From contig JAZGTN010000058.1 in assembly GCA_037783415.1 (NCBI GenBank), positions 3,012,001 to 3,076,000 of the forward strand: DNA of 64,000 nt. The letters run 5' to 3'. The notes under the pieces are model-generated. The model was not told the origin of the DNA. It worked only from the letters and a program-made list of their open reading frames with translations, and made no database searches. This stretch comes from Leptasterias polaris (taxonomy: Eukaryota > Echinodermata > Asteroidea > Forcipulatida > Asteriidae). Position 1 is the first letter of the stretch; each line of letters starts with the position of its first letter. This document shows, in pieces, positions 1 to 10,475 of the stretch. Both the position numbers and the translations under genes were made by a program.

Positions 1-107
1 CAAAATCTAATCCTGAAATACAAGGTATGCGACTACGAGATACGCAATCGCATGAAGACGTCATATGCGTACCCGTTTCGCGTACACGCATCACATTCTA
101 ATGGTCT

Positions 108-135
108 CTTGGTACTTGGTACTTGGTACTTGGTA
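108..135 (-). repeat. Heptamer tandem repeat, probable LINE 3' tail
   Basis: Four tandem copies of CTTGGTA (TACCAAG on the minus strand) lie beyond the 3' end of the minus-strand reverse transcriptase ORF. Several non-LTR lineages, such as CR1 and L2, end in short tandem repeats instead of poly-A, so this is read as the element's 3' terminus. That assignment is an inference. Confidence 0.5.
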
Positions 136-273
136 GGGTAATCCCTCTAGCGGCTCAAACTGAGCCAAACTGGGATGTTGTGCAAAGTGACGTCAACAGC
201 CAGTAGGAAAAGTGCAAAAGGTGAAAAAGAACTAAGGTGCACTATGTACAAGTGCTGAAAAGAATGAAAGAAA

Positions 274-1484
274 TTAAAGGATGTTGTTGCCATGCAGAGG
301 CCGCATTGCTCTGATGGCTGGGATGGCTGATTTCTGGAAGGCCTGTGTGGATGGGACTATGTGGAGAACAGCAGATGGTGGGAGTCTGTTCCAGATTGAC
401 ATAGTCCTTGGAAAGAATGCATACTTGTATATGTTGATAGTAGGTATTATTAGAGAAGTGTATTTGAGTGGGTGATCGATTCGTCGTGAAATATGTGCAG
501 CGTGCTGGAGACACTGGGGAAATGTGATATTGACTAAGTTATAATGGATTTTGTAGAACAGTGTACATTGTTGGATTAGGCGACGAGTGTGAAGTGCATC
601 CCAGTTTAGTTGGTCTACGAGCGGTGATACATGTGTTGTTGTTCGGTAGTCAGAAAAGACAAATCTAGCAGCATTCTTCTGGACCTGTTCTAGATGGTTT
701 ATGTCCGTAACTGTGTTGGGGTTCCAAACCTCAGAGGCATACTCAACTTGTGGTCGAACTAATGCTGTGTATGCTCTTGCCTTAACTTGTTGTGAGCAAG
801 GTGATAGGGTCCTTCTGAGAAGGCCTAGTGTGCGACTGGATTTATGTTTTATTTTAGAGCAGTGATCTGTCCATCTTAAGTCATGGGAAATAGTGACACC
901 AAGGTAGTCATGTTTCTGACAACGGGTTAATTGCTCACCCAGAAGAGTGTACTGATACATCTTCGGGCTACGTTTGCGAGTAATGGTGAGAACTGCACTT
1001 TTTTTAATGTTAAAACTCATTAACCACTTGCTTGACCACTCTGCCAGGGTATTCAGGTCTTCTTGAAGAATCTGCTGGTCTTCTATTGTCTCTATCTGCC
1101 TATACACAATACTGTCATCTGCAAAGAGTTTGATGTTTGAGTGAATGTGTTCATTTATGTCGTTGATGTATAAAAGGAATAGCATGGGGCCCAAGACAGA
1201 TCCTTGGGGGACTCCTGATGTTACATCAATCCATGAGGAATGTGACCCATTAACAGAAACAGCTTGTTTACGATGCGAGAGAAAACAATTGATCCAGCCT
1301 AGTGTGTTGTCTGTGATGCCATAGTACCCGAGTTTTACAGCTAGATGGTGATGGGAAACTTTGTCAAAGGCCTTACTGAAGTCAAGGAGGATGACATCAG
1401 TTTGGCTTCTACGGTTGAGTGTTTCAGACCAGTCGTTAGTTGAGTTGGCCAATTGTGTAACCGTTGATAGGCGATCCCTGAATC
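274..1484 (-). pseudogene. Non-LTR (LINE) reverse transcriptase, 5'-truncated
   Basis: About 400 codons of reverse transcriptase are open. They start inside the fingers region (GFRDRLSTVTQL, then LLDFSKAFDKVSHH), pass through SGVPQGSVLGPMLF and reach the catalytic FADDS motif, which contains the two metal-binding aspartates. The thumb and a C-terminal region ending with NNIL follow. The usual upstream endonuclease and ORF1 are missing: homology stops at 1484/1485, where a CACTCTAAAATTT terminal-repeat sequence begins. Jockey/CR1-type elements encode proteins of roughly 900-1000 residues in ORF2, so less than half remains. No frameshift is visible in the retained part, so the copy may be fairly young. 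It is non-autonomous as it stands. Confidence 0.85.
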
Positions 1485-2193
1485 CACTCTAAAATTTAAT
1501 TTGTCAAATTGACACAAAAAAATTAGTCCTGCGCAATGTCTCATATGACTTACTAAAACAAGTCAAATAGAGGCTATTACTAGTAAACATTTGTCAGATC
1601 TGGGGTGTTGCTGACTTCAGGTGTTTGAGGTTGAACGAGGGATCACAAGAAAGCTGATTGTGAAGGGTATTGCAGAACCACAAATGCTGCTCCTGGGATT
1701 TGTCTGTGGGACTGATGATCATGTACTCAAGCCTGTAAACAAGACAATAGGACAAATGGTTCAACTGTTCATAAAAGTAGTTTAATAAATAAAATTCAAT
1801 GTTCTTTCAACTGCATCAATACAAATCACATTTTTCTAAAAGTAAAATGAATCAATAAAATTCTGGTAAATTCAACTACATCAGTACAAATCACATATTT
1901 TCAATTACCAATGATGGGACCAATGTCTACAATGTTAAGTCAACAAATTGTACAGCACCGAAAGGGTGTTTCTCCAGAAAGTGCGATAAGATTGAGATTT
2001 TACTTCATTACATTTTAGACCAACCTATTACAAGCCCCCCCCCCCACTGTACAATACAAGCAGCTCTCCAATTCTGCTCTATTCAAATGTGGATGCAACA
2101 AATATCCTCATACAAACTTTAAGTTTTAAGTGTGGAATCTTCTTTACAAAGTAAAAGCGTCCAAGGTGTATTATACAACAGACTAATTGCAGA

Positions 2194-2377
2194 CCTGGCC
2201 CAATTTCATAGAGCTGCTTAAGCAGAAAAAGTAGCTAAGGACAACAAGATTATGCTTCCAGAATAAAACTACCATGTCACATGTACAATTTGTGACTGGT
2301 ATCATGCTTATTTCTGCCTAGCAGAAAATTATTAAGCAATATTTGTTGCTTGAGCAGCTTTATGAAATGAGGGTCTG
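2194..2377. mobile_element. MITE copy, GGCCCAATTTCATAGAGC family (degenerate)
   Basis: The left end reads CTGGCCCAATTTCATAGAGC and continues TGCTTAAGCA. The right end is an imperfect inverse (TGAGCAGCTTTATGAAAT, then GAGGG). A much better-preserved copy of the same family lies at 42631-42812. It encodes nothing. Confidence 0.7.
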
Positions 2378-2500
2378 GAAAATGTTTAAACAGTACAACT
2401 TCTATTTACAATGTTAACTCCACAATGCTATAACACAAATGTTTCTTAGTCTCTTAGTGATTTTTTTTAATACTGCTCTCTGGGTAACATGAGATACAAC

Positions 2501-3026
2501 GGGAAGGGTAGGCCAGGTTGAAGATATAAAACCCAGCAAGATTCATGCTGATAGTGGATAGCAGGTCTTCAGAAGAACACACAAGAACACCATCAATTTC
2601 AAGATAAAATGAAATTGATGAGACTGAGAGTAGACTTGGTCCATCCCCTTGAACTATAATAAATAGTATACACTATTTTTATAATGAAATTTTCTTTATT
2701 GGGTGAACATTCCCTTTAACTTATAGGCCTAGACTAAATTGTTTGTGGAATTTTCAATTCTATTGTTCCTTTTGTTTATGGTCTAGTTTCTCCAACAGAG
2801 ATACGACAGCTCCCTCAGGCTTCAAATTATCCTGAATGTTTAGAATTACCTTTTGGTAGAATATCAAAGTTTTCTTAAGACAGGAAGGGTGGGCCAGGTT
2901 GAAGATATAAAATCCTGCAAGATACATGCTGATAGTGGGTAGCAGGTCTTCAGAAGATTCAAGATGAAATGAAATTGATGAGACTGAGAGTAGACTTGGT
3001 CCTTCCCCTTGAATTATGATAGATGG
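2501..3026. repeat. Direct repeat pair of about 150 bp
   Basis: The block at about 2501-2667 (AGGCCAGGTTGAAGATATAA, then GATGAGACTGAGAGTAGACT) recurs at about 2882-3026 in the same orientation. It has scattered substitutions and a small internal deletion. Neither copy has a long ORF. A local segmental duplication or two insertions of one repeat are both possible. Confidence 0.75.
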
Positions 3027-3871
3027 TCTGCCCTCTGACTGTAATTATAGAAAAATGACATAAATTAAATACTATTTAGCATGACACCTGTACAGTAATT
3101 ACATTCACAATGCAACATATCATATGCCTACACAAGTAAGCTCTGCTCCTAACTATAAAAATGGATCCATATGCAGCGTCATGTTTTCATCTAGTTCTTG
3201 AAATCTATACTGTCGGACTGTTAAGTTGTATTCTTTGTACTGATCTCTTTTGAGTGATAATGTCTTTTTGGTTTTGGTGTGTGGAAAATAAATGAACCTT
3301 GAACGGTCGTGCGTACGTGTGACAAGCCATGAAAAAGTTAATTCAATTTAAAAATGTTTATTTAACACAAACACAGGCCTCCCTCATAATACAGTATTTT
3401 TTACATTTAAATCTATAGACCCCTTGAACAACGATAAATAATTCTTACCTGTTTAGTCTCTACACTAGTAAGAACTTTTTCACAGCATCAAAACATAACA
3501 CTAACAGCTAGCTGCACAGCGCTGCTGGAGAGTGCATACGTTTGTTTTGTGTAAACGTTGTTGTTTTTCAGTAAGACCCATTCAGAACCTAGTCAGAAAT
3601 AAGGTGCTGACTGATTCCGATTAGTCATTGAAAAACTCAACATATTAGTCAAAACCGCTGTTTTTGACTAATTACTCTTCGTAACAGCATATGACTAATA
3701 AAATTTAGCCAAACTATCAACTTCTGACAATGGCGGATTCGTCAACGTACTAAACAGATTAGTTCTGCACACAACAAATTCGTCAAAGACTCCGGACTGA
3801 GCAAACTTTGTCATTTTGACTAATTTATAAGCCCAAATGACAAACTAAATTTTAGAGTGTATTGACTCGGC

Positions 3872-4516
3872 GTCCTCCTGCGCCATGCTCCTGAAGCAAT
3901 ACAGCTCATACGGCACGTTGATTTTCGGCTCAAAATGTTTGCTCAAGGTTTTCTATGATTTCTCGTTTCTGCTCAGCATTTTTCACTCCTCGGCCGACTG
4001 TATACAGCTCGAAGCTACGCAGCCATCGTTGCCACGCAATTCCCACGTTGCTTGGGTCTCCGTGCGGGTTGAACCATTTGACTTGACTCACTGCTGTTGA
4101 GTTCCATGACTTTTCCCCACGAATTAAATCGGAAAATCACAGTCAAATAAGTCCTCAAGATACTTCACGATTATCCTGAATTGTCAAGCATCCTCTGATA
4201 ATACATGTAAATCATTACACGCAATGTTTATTATGCTATGCAAATGAGACCTATGCAAATTAGATTGACCTCTAGAGTTGCGGGAACACATTATGGGATA
4301 GCAATTCGTTCTTTATTATTGAGTAATCTGGCTTCACAATAATACTACAATTGGCGACGAGGTGTAGTATTATTGTGAAGCCAGATTACTCAATAATAAA
4401 GAACGAATTGCTATCCCATAATGTGTTCCCGCAACTCTAGAGGTCAATCTAATTTGCATAGGTCTCATTTGCATAGCATAATAAACATTGCGTGTAATGA
4501 TTTACATGTATTATCA
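3872..4516 (-). mobile_element. Relic of the 5' end of a Ty3/Gypsy element (LTR, primer site, gag fragment)
   Basis: Read on the minus strand, the order is a 154-bp LTR, an inverted copy of LTR plus primer site, about 110 nt of leader, then a broken gag N-terminus. The gag fragment (4085 to 3872) shows the pattern W-FNPHGDPSNVG-W-RWLRSFELY-G-GV-EQKR. After a stop and frame change it shows the later gag pattern (FEPKINVPYELYCFRSMAQE). Both occur in order in Gypsy gag proteins that lack a major homology region. The leader begins GAGGATGC, exactly what should follow the GACGAGG of the primer site, so LTR, primer site and gag probably came from one element. It is clearly inactive. Confidence 0.7.
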
Positions 4517-4517
4517 G
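4195..4517. repeat. Perfect 155-bp inverted repeat: two opposed LTRs around a tRNA-Ser primer-binding site
   Basis: Arms 4195-4349 and 4363-4517 are exact reverse complements around a 13-nt loop. Without the outermost base pair each arm is 154 bp, starts TGATAATA and ends TACTACA, the TG...CA ends of an LTR. The loop is AT followed by TGGCGACGAGG, an 11-nt complement of the 3' end of tRNA-Ser(GCT) including its CCA. Each LTR carries two ATGCAAAT octamers (4238-4245 and 4253-4260 in the left arm) and an AATAAA-like motif. No target duplication flanks the structure. Confidence 0.9.
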
Positions 4518-4619
4518 GACACTACAATTTTGACTTCAAAATTAAAATGCTTTGTGCATTTGCAAATGTAACGAGCCGTCTTCCTTTGTTTTATTGTTAG
4601 TGAAGGTTACAGTAACTAT

Positions 4620-4982
4620 TTCAAAAGGGTTGGATCCCAACACTTTCTCAACACTATCCAATAGGTAAATAGGTCATCAAAGGGTTGGTTTAACATTTTC
4701 AAAGGGTTGAATCCCAACACTTACTCAACATAATCGAATAGGTAAAAGGGTCATCAAATGGTTGGATTAACATTTTCAACATTAACACTTTATCTAATTG
4801 GTGTACGGGTCATTGAATGGTTGGTTTAACATTTGCAAAGAGTTGGCAACCAACACTTTTTTAACACTTTACAAAGTGTTGGAACTGTCACATTTTGTTT
4901 CAACAATTAAAGTGTTGTCACGCTCACCACAATTGATTTTAACATTTATAAAGTTGAATTTAACACTTCAGTTTTTAGAGTG
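4620..4982. repeat. Degenerate tandem repeat, period about 78 bp
   Basis: Units follow the pattern AAAGGGTTGGATCCCAACAC, TCAACA, AATAGGTAAA, GGGTCATCAA, TGGTTGGTTTAACATTTTC. They repeat about four times with drift and end in TTTTTAGAGTG at 4982. That end resembles the ends at 1485 and 3859, so this may be a tandem-repeat-bearing MITE with only its right terminus visible. Confidence 0.6.
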
Positions 4983-5109
4983 TATTCATTCCTTCTCCCA
5001 TCTGTTGGTGCGTAGTCATTGAGGAAGACCGGCTGGTATGGCTTAGCATGTAGTTAAAGCATCATGCAGTATCCTGTATCTTGCACTCTTTGTAGCAATA
5101 TTTAGCAGC

Positions 5110-5280
5110 ATGGCAAGTAAACCTCCCAATGATCCACATTTGTACGACCTTGTTTTCTGGTATGTGCAGACTGGCAAGTGGGCAAGTGCTGATCCAGATA
5201 TGACGCAAACATACGAAGGTTGTCAGCCAGATGCAGAATGCCATTGTGCACGCCTTTCCAAGCACTATTCTTGGAAGTAA
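5110..5280 (+). CDS. Unrecognised short ORF (56 aa)
   Basis: An ATG at 5110 opens a 56-residue frame beginning MASKPPNDPHLYDLVFWYVQ and ending HYSWK. The composition is protein-like, with four cysteines and several Trp and Tyr, and the frame is also open upstream of the ATG, so it could be part of a terminal exon. The minus-strand exon at 5265-5795 overlaps its last bases, so probably only one of the two is real, or they converge tail to tail. No family was recognised. Confidence 0.25.
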   Translation: MASKPPNDPHLYDLVFWYVQTGKWASADPDMTQTYEGCQPDAECHCARLSKHYSWK

Positions 5281-5795
5281 AAGGAGCCTGTTAGCTTAAA
5301 CAAGACCTGCAATATCTCAATTAACTTGTGGTGTTTAACATTTTCATGCAGTCTTTTTCGATGTTTTGTCTTTTTCGGTTTGCGGTAGTTTTGAAAGTTT
5401 TGAAACATGGCTGGGATTCCACATCCTCGATCTCTGAAAGTGCTGTGATGCCCATCCACTTCCCACAGTACATCTGCTAGCGTCTCAATAAACTTACTGT
5501 CCTGCGTGTTGCAAGCATCTGGAGCCGAACTCAAGTTATTTGCTGCCAACCACTTCAAAATATGATTCCTCATACGAATCTTGCTGTTTTCTCTTGCTAT
5601 CGAATACTGTGCAGGCAAGCTCTTGAGATTTCTTAGCGCTGCCTGCATGACGTTAAAAGCATTTAAGGCTGGTGCTTCTACTTCAGCTGTTGTCTCAGTG
5701 GTGTCTGCGATTAAAAATTCGAGGTAGTAACCAAGGCATGTTACAACATCTGCTAGGCTTTCATTTTCCTTGGTTTTACCTATGTTCACCTTGAC
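5265..5795 (-). CDS. Unrecognised terminal exon (about 176 codons)
   Basis: A pyrimidine-rich tract and CAG acceptor on the minus strand precede an open frame starting VKVNIGKTKENESLADVV. It runs to a stop at 5265 after SFYFQE. The protein is helical and then basic (KPKKTKHRKR near the C-terminus), with conserved-looking stretches such as LADVLWEVDGHHSTFRDRGC. No family was recognised. Upstream exons should lie above 5795, but none could be fixed. The clean acceptor and length support a real exon, possibly from another mobile-element gene. Confidence 0.45.
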   Translation of the reverse strand, partial: VKVNIGKTKENESLADVVTCLGYYLEFLIADTTETTAEVEAPALNAFNVMQAALRNLKSLPAQYSIARENSKIRMRNHILKWLAANNLSSAPDACNTQDSKFIETLADVLWEVDGHHSTFRDRGCGIPAMFQNFQNYRKPKKTKHRKRLHENVKHHKLIEILQVLFKLTGSFYFQE

Positions 5796-6410
5796 CTGGA
5801 AAAACAAATGCAAAAAAAAAGACAAATATTTCATCTCCAAATTTGTTTAAAGATAGGCCAACATTTTTAGCTCTGATCCAAACATTTAGCATCTGTGGCC
5901 GCACAGCCATCACAAATATAGGCCATACAGGCCATTCCATGTCAACTCCCACGATATTCCCCACACCACGTTGTAGGTTTTAGGTGTCCTTGTGGTGGTA
6001 GATATTGATGCCAAAATTGGCAACAGAAAACATACATTTATATTCACGCCATGCACTGTACTACAAACTACTAGAATTTAAAAAGAAATATTCGTGCAGC
6101 TTTTGGCAAATGTTATGATATAAAGTACCATTTTGTGGTTTTCTACGGCTGCATGAAAGGAAATATCTTGAAATAGCTTTAGCCCCATGATGAATGGGGC
6201 CAATCCACTTCGTATCCTTCATTACCGGAAAGCTCCATTAAAGAAAGCACATCCTTTTCAATGTTTACCTACTTCCACCTCTTATCTTCTATAATCCCTT
6301 CCACAACCATGGACTTTTAATCCCATTAACTGGACTTAGAGGTGTATGAAGCTGGTGTTACTTTTAACCAGTGAAGTGTGGGGATGGAGCATGCAGTCCA
6401 TTGTATTTTT

Positions 6411-6562
6411 CAGTGTTGTAACCAAGTCATTTTTTGTCAAGTAAAGTCAAGTCGCAAGTCATTTTTTTTCAAGTCAAGTCAAGTCAAGTCGCAAGTCAAA
6501 TTTTCACAAGTCAAGTCAAGTCACAAGTCCAATTTTCGCAAGTCAAGTCACAAGTCACATAA
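6411..6562 (+). mobile_element. hAT-like MITE fragment with (AAGTC)n core
   Basis: It starts CAGTGTTGTAACCAAGTCAT, identical to the start of the copy at 7438, and runs into CAAGT/CAAGTCG pentamer repeats. The right terminus is missing. Confidence 0.6.
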
Positions 6563-7437
6563 TGTCCCGATAAGCCCACTCCCATGATGTTGTGACAGAC
6601 CATGGAGGTAGGAAATAGGAAATAGACTCCTACCTCCAGTGTAAAAAGGGCACCACGGCATTTTTTTCGAATGTGGGGGGTATCATGGCAAAAACTAAAT
6701 TTTACAAAATTTAACACATGTGAAAAAACTCAGGTTGAACACAACCACGGATGTGATCTAAACTAAAGCAATGCGTCTTCACCACCACAGCATTTGACTA
6801 ATGCACAAACACCCCGCAAAAAATTCTCCAAAACAACAAAACAAAACATATTTAAAAAGAAACAAATCTTACGTTTTACATTTAAATAATCTTTCTGTTG
6901 ATCCAAAATGTCCAAAATGGTGTCATTTTTGTAAAATAAAGCCTATATAAGTTGTGCAGTTTTCCGTAAACAAGCTAACATTTCCGAGGAAATGTGCTTT
7001 GAAGACCATACTGTCGACTGCTTTTGCGTGAATACCAGTGACTCATTGCTCTGTACACGTTTTTTTCGCGCACCAGCGATGGTGATTATTGCAATTCGGG
7101 GGAAAAATCCCTTTCCCCGAGCATGCGCAGACACGTAAAGTCTTTTGTCAAGGCGTTTTAAACAGGTGTTGTGGGATATTTCACCAATAGAGGGCTTTTA
7201 CTCCAATGGTATCGCATTGTTTTGAAACGCCCTCTAGCGTTCAATGTTTCCTATCTTTATTGTTGTGCATAAAGGAACAACATAACAAAGACTAGGCGCC
7301 TCTAAATTGGAAACGATGTGACCGCGTGATGTGGTCTGTGTTTTGCAGAACTTCAGAGTGAATTGTTTCGACATTTTATCCGAACCCTAAAAATGTAAAC
7401 GTATAACTTGACATTTAATATTCCTGACAGTGTTGTA

Positions 7438-7585
7438 ACCAAGTCATTTTTTCTCAAGTCAAGTCAAGTCAAGTCAAGTCGCAAGTCATATTTTCTCAAG
7501 TCAAGTCAAGTCAAGTCGCAAGTCAATGAAATTGGCGACTCGAGTCTGACTGAGTCCAAGTCACCGACTCGATTCAACAACACTG
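7438..7585 (+). mobile_element. Non-autonomous hAT-like MITE, 148 bp, (AAGTC)n core
   Basis: The ends are CAGTGTTG at 7438 and CAACACTG at 7585, and the interior is mostly CAAGT pentamers. hAT termini often begin CAGTG or CAGGG. No matching 8-bp flanks were found, so the superfamily is an inference. Confidence 0.6.
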
Positions 7586-7822
7586 GTTAACGGTATAGAT
7601 AGTTCCGAGTAGACGCCATCTTTACGGGCAAATCGCATTTTGGCTTGCAGACGCGTCAAGCGCTCAAATTATTAACGCAGCCGCGTCGTTCACTAACCAA
7701 TCATGCAATGAGTTTTGTGAAATGTGCGCGTGCTGCACGCCGTTCTCACGCGTAACGCATGACTGTGTGTTCCAAATTGCCCGTAAAGATGGCCGATTTA
7801 CGTCATACTGCAACCTATCTAT

Positions 7823-8363
7823 GGGTGCGTTCGATTAGCTTCCCCGGGTCGACCCCGGTCTGCTCATCCGGGTGAGCCCCTAACCATGAGCTAATCGAAC
7901 GCCAACTTCCCCCAGCATTCACACCGATGCATCTTGGGACAGCCGACCGGAACTACTTCCATTTTGTGCCGTATGTCCGATACTTTCCGTGGATTCACGA
8001 AAACATCGTAAAATAATTATTCTCAAGATAAAACTGCAACATTAAACAATTTGTGCAACCCCACAGTGATACAAAGGTACCCGGCTTCGAATAAAAAATA
8101 CTTATTGCTCACAAAAACGCTGTTGTAATGGCGATAATGTGTGTCAAACTTCCTAAAATGTCCCGCTGAATTACAAACAAAATGGTGGCCATTGAGAAAG
8201 TTTTTCGCCGTGACGTCATGAACCAGGGGCAGCCCCAAGTGACCCGCTCCACAAGCAGAGCACTTGGGGCTGACCCGGGTGAGCCCCGCGAATGACGTCA
8301 AAGCTATTCGAACGCACCGGGGGAAGACCTGGGTCGACCCGGGGAAGCTAATCGAACGCACCC
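7823..8363. mobile_element. 541-bp MITE with perfect 33-bp terminal inverted repeats
   Basis: Bases 7823-7855 (GGGTGCGTTCGATTAGCTTC, then CCCGGGTCGACCC) are exactly inverted at 8331-8363. Extra subterminal copies of the GCTAATCGAACGC word lie at about 7890 and 8310, and GGGTGAGCCCC occurs twice. It is GC-rich compared with its surroundings and has no credible ORF. Perfect long ends suggest recent activity. The flanks show no clear target duplication, so the superfamily is left open. Confidence 0.85.
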
Positions 8364-9648
8364 GAAAGAATAGGGTACGCGACAGTGTCGGGTATGAAAC
8401 TGGTATCATGTCATATCAAGCATAAAGCTATGACCAGCATAAAGCTATGACCAGCATGACTGGAAACCATTGCAAAATGTGGGTAGAGGACTTTTTTTCC
8501 CCTGGATGAACGAGGTTACTCACACCTTGCCTACGTTCATCATGTGGAAAAATACGCATGTGGGTATTTTCGCTGGTCGTCGTAGCGGTGGTTTATTCAT
8601 GATAAAACAAACTAAACAAACTTTACTAACCAAAGAATGACGTAAAATGTACATGTCAATAAAAGTAGAACATTTAACACTTTGTTAAATAAAAAAAAAC
8701 GTATTTTGGGGGGAAAACTTGACATCCGTATTTTTTTAATGAAAACCCGTACGAAATTTGGGAAAAACGTACGTACTGCACACTTTGATTTGAAAAACGG
8801 TTTTATACTTTGGTGGGGTCATGGTGAATATAAAGACCATGGACCCAAGCTTCCTCCACGTTATACAGATCTTTTAAAAGAGAGCCATAACATAACAGCC
8901 CAACAAGGTTAGTTCATGTATCCAAAACTCAAGGGCAACTACGGCCGCCGTGGCCACCGTGAAATTCCAGGCCTGTGCACCCTCTTCAGATCACACAGAA
9001 GATGCAGCTGGCTACGTGGTAAAAAGCTTTCGCACACAGCCAGCCCGACCATCGAGGCAGTTTACGTTCGGTGCCTGCCGCCAATGGGTTTACATGTGTC
9101 GTGCGCGGCGTGTAAATAGAACCTCTATGATAGAACTATGCCAGAGAAAAAATAGTGCCGTGTACCATTGCGCGAATGCCTGTTTCTTTATGCGGTTAAA
9201 AATAAATAAATAAACAAATACAAATTGGCATAAAAATCAACTAAATATCTTTACTTAGTTTCTTTATAAAAGTTACAATCATCATTACTTGACACGAATC
9301 ATAACGAATTGGGTTCATTTTCCATTCAATATATATCAATGCGCACGCACCGTGGCCTTTTCGATGGCAGCGCAAGCGACGTACAAGACCGGTTCTCTGG
9401 TCGTACTTACTCCTTTTTCATCATTGAAAAACGAAACTATGGTAACTTTTTGTACATATTAACAATTTGTTAGAATTTGAGAAAAAGAAAACAGTGTTCT
9501 GTATGATATTTATGATTTACAAACTCCCAGCCAGCTAGCGATCCATTGCTTCTGGAGGATTAACTTACTAATCCGATAAGCACCTGATAAGTATATTGGC
9601 ACAAGTAGATCAAATGTAAACACGTCTCTCATTAAAAAGGATGTGGAA
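8364..9648. other. No gene seen
   Basis: Open frames here are short and lack recognisable motifs or splice context. No repeat structure was noticed apart from homopolymer A and T runs. Confidence 0.5.
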
Positions 9649-9676
9649 TTCCGAGTTTGAGGCCTCAAACTCGGAA
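9649..9676. repeat. 28-bp perfect palindrome
   Basis: TTCCGAGTTTGAGG is followed immediately by its own complement with no loop. It lies 50 bp outside the CACTGCAAAAACTG end at 9727. Significance is unknown. Confidence 0.8.
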
Positions 9677-9726
9677 AGGCTTTAATGGAGCATTCCCGTA
9701 ATGCTTGGCCCTAGACCCTAGCATTA

Positions 9727-10475
9727 CACTGCAAAAACTGCGGTGTTAAAATTAACACCACTGGTGTTAAATTTAATTCTTTCTCGGTATCCATTTTGGG
9801 CAAGGATTTCGGTGTTAAGTAACACCATTTTGGGAATTAATACTTTTTACACCAACAAAAGTGTTAATTAATTTTGTTGGTGTTAACTGACACCAGAAAT
9901 TGGAATTAAATATCAACACCAATTTTGGCATTACTTTTAACACAGGTTTGGTGTTCACTTATTCCTTTTTTGGTGTTCATTTTGGGCAAGAATTTTGGTG
10001 TTAACTGACACCAGAAATTGGAATTAAATATCAACACCAATATTGGCATTACTTTTAACACAGCTTTGGTGTTCACTTATTCCTTTTTGGTGTTCATTTT
10101 GGGCAAGAATGTTGGTGTTAACTGACACCAGAAAGTGGAATTAAATATCAACACCAATATTGGCATTACATTTAACACAGCTTTGGTGTTCACTTATTCC
10201 TTTTTTGGTGTTCATTTTGGGCAAGAATGTTGGTGTTAACTGACACCAGAAAGTGGAATTAAATATCATCACCAATTTTGGCATTAATTTTAACACAGGT
10301 TTGGTGTTCACTTATTCCTTTTTCGGTGTTCACTTATTCCTTTTTCGGTGTTCATTTTGGACAAGAATGTTGGTGTTAACCGACACCAGAAAGTAGAATT
10401 AAATATCAACACCAATTTTGGCATTACTTTTAACACAGGTTTAGTGTTAATTCTTCAAACATTTGGTGTCAACTA
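9727..10475. repeat. Subterminal tandem array, period about 118 bp
   Basis: The array opens at CACTGCAAAAACTGCGGTGT. Units contain GGTGTTAACTGACACCAGAA, ATTAAATATCAACACCAAT, TTTGGCATTA and GTGTTCATTTTGGGCAAGAA. The GGTGTTAACTG core recurs at about 9879, 9997, 10113, 10232 and 10372, giving spacings of about 118, 116, 119 and 140. The last is lengthened by a 21-bp internal duplication. The palindromic GGTGTTAAC cores could act as protein-binding sites. Confidence 0.85.

Larger units (their letters stand above)
1485..3859. mobile_element. Possible element with CACTCTAAAATTT inverted ends
   Basis: Position 1485 begins CACTCTAAAATTTAATTTG. The segment ending at 3859 is its inverse (CAAACTAAATTTTAGAGTG), with further matching subterminal GACAAA/GACTAATT words inside both ends. 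The 2.4 kb between contains no convincing gene, only a MITE copy and a 150-bp direct repeat. The ends could belong to one non-autonomous element or to two separate MITEs in opposite orientation. A related end (TTTTTAGAGTG) closes the repeat at 4982. No clear target duplication was found. Confidence 0.35.

Noticed and set aside
3885..4100. Plus-strand open frame of 71 codons
   Set aside because: It is the shadow of a minus-strand Gypsy gag fragment with recognisable W-RWLRSFELY pattern.
8950..9213. Overlapping plus-strand ORFs of 67-87 codons
   Set aside because: No family resemblance, no splice context and competing frames of equal quality.
9727..10475. CRISPR array
   Set aside because: The units are about 118 bp, drift gradually, and have no unique spacers; the context is eukaryotic.
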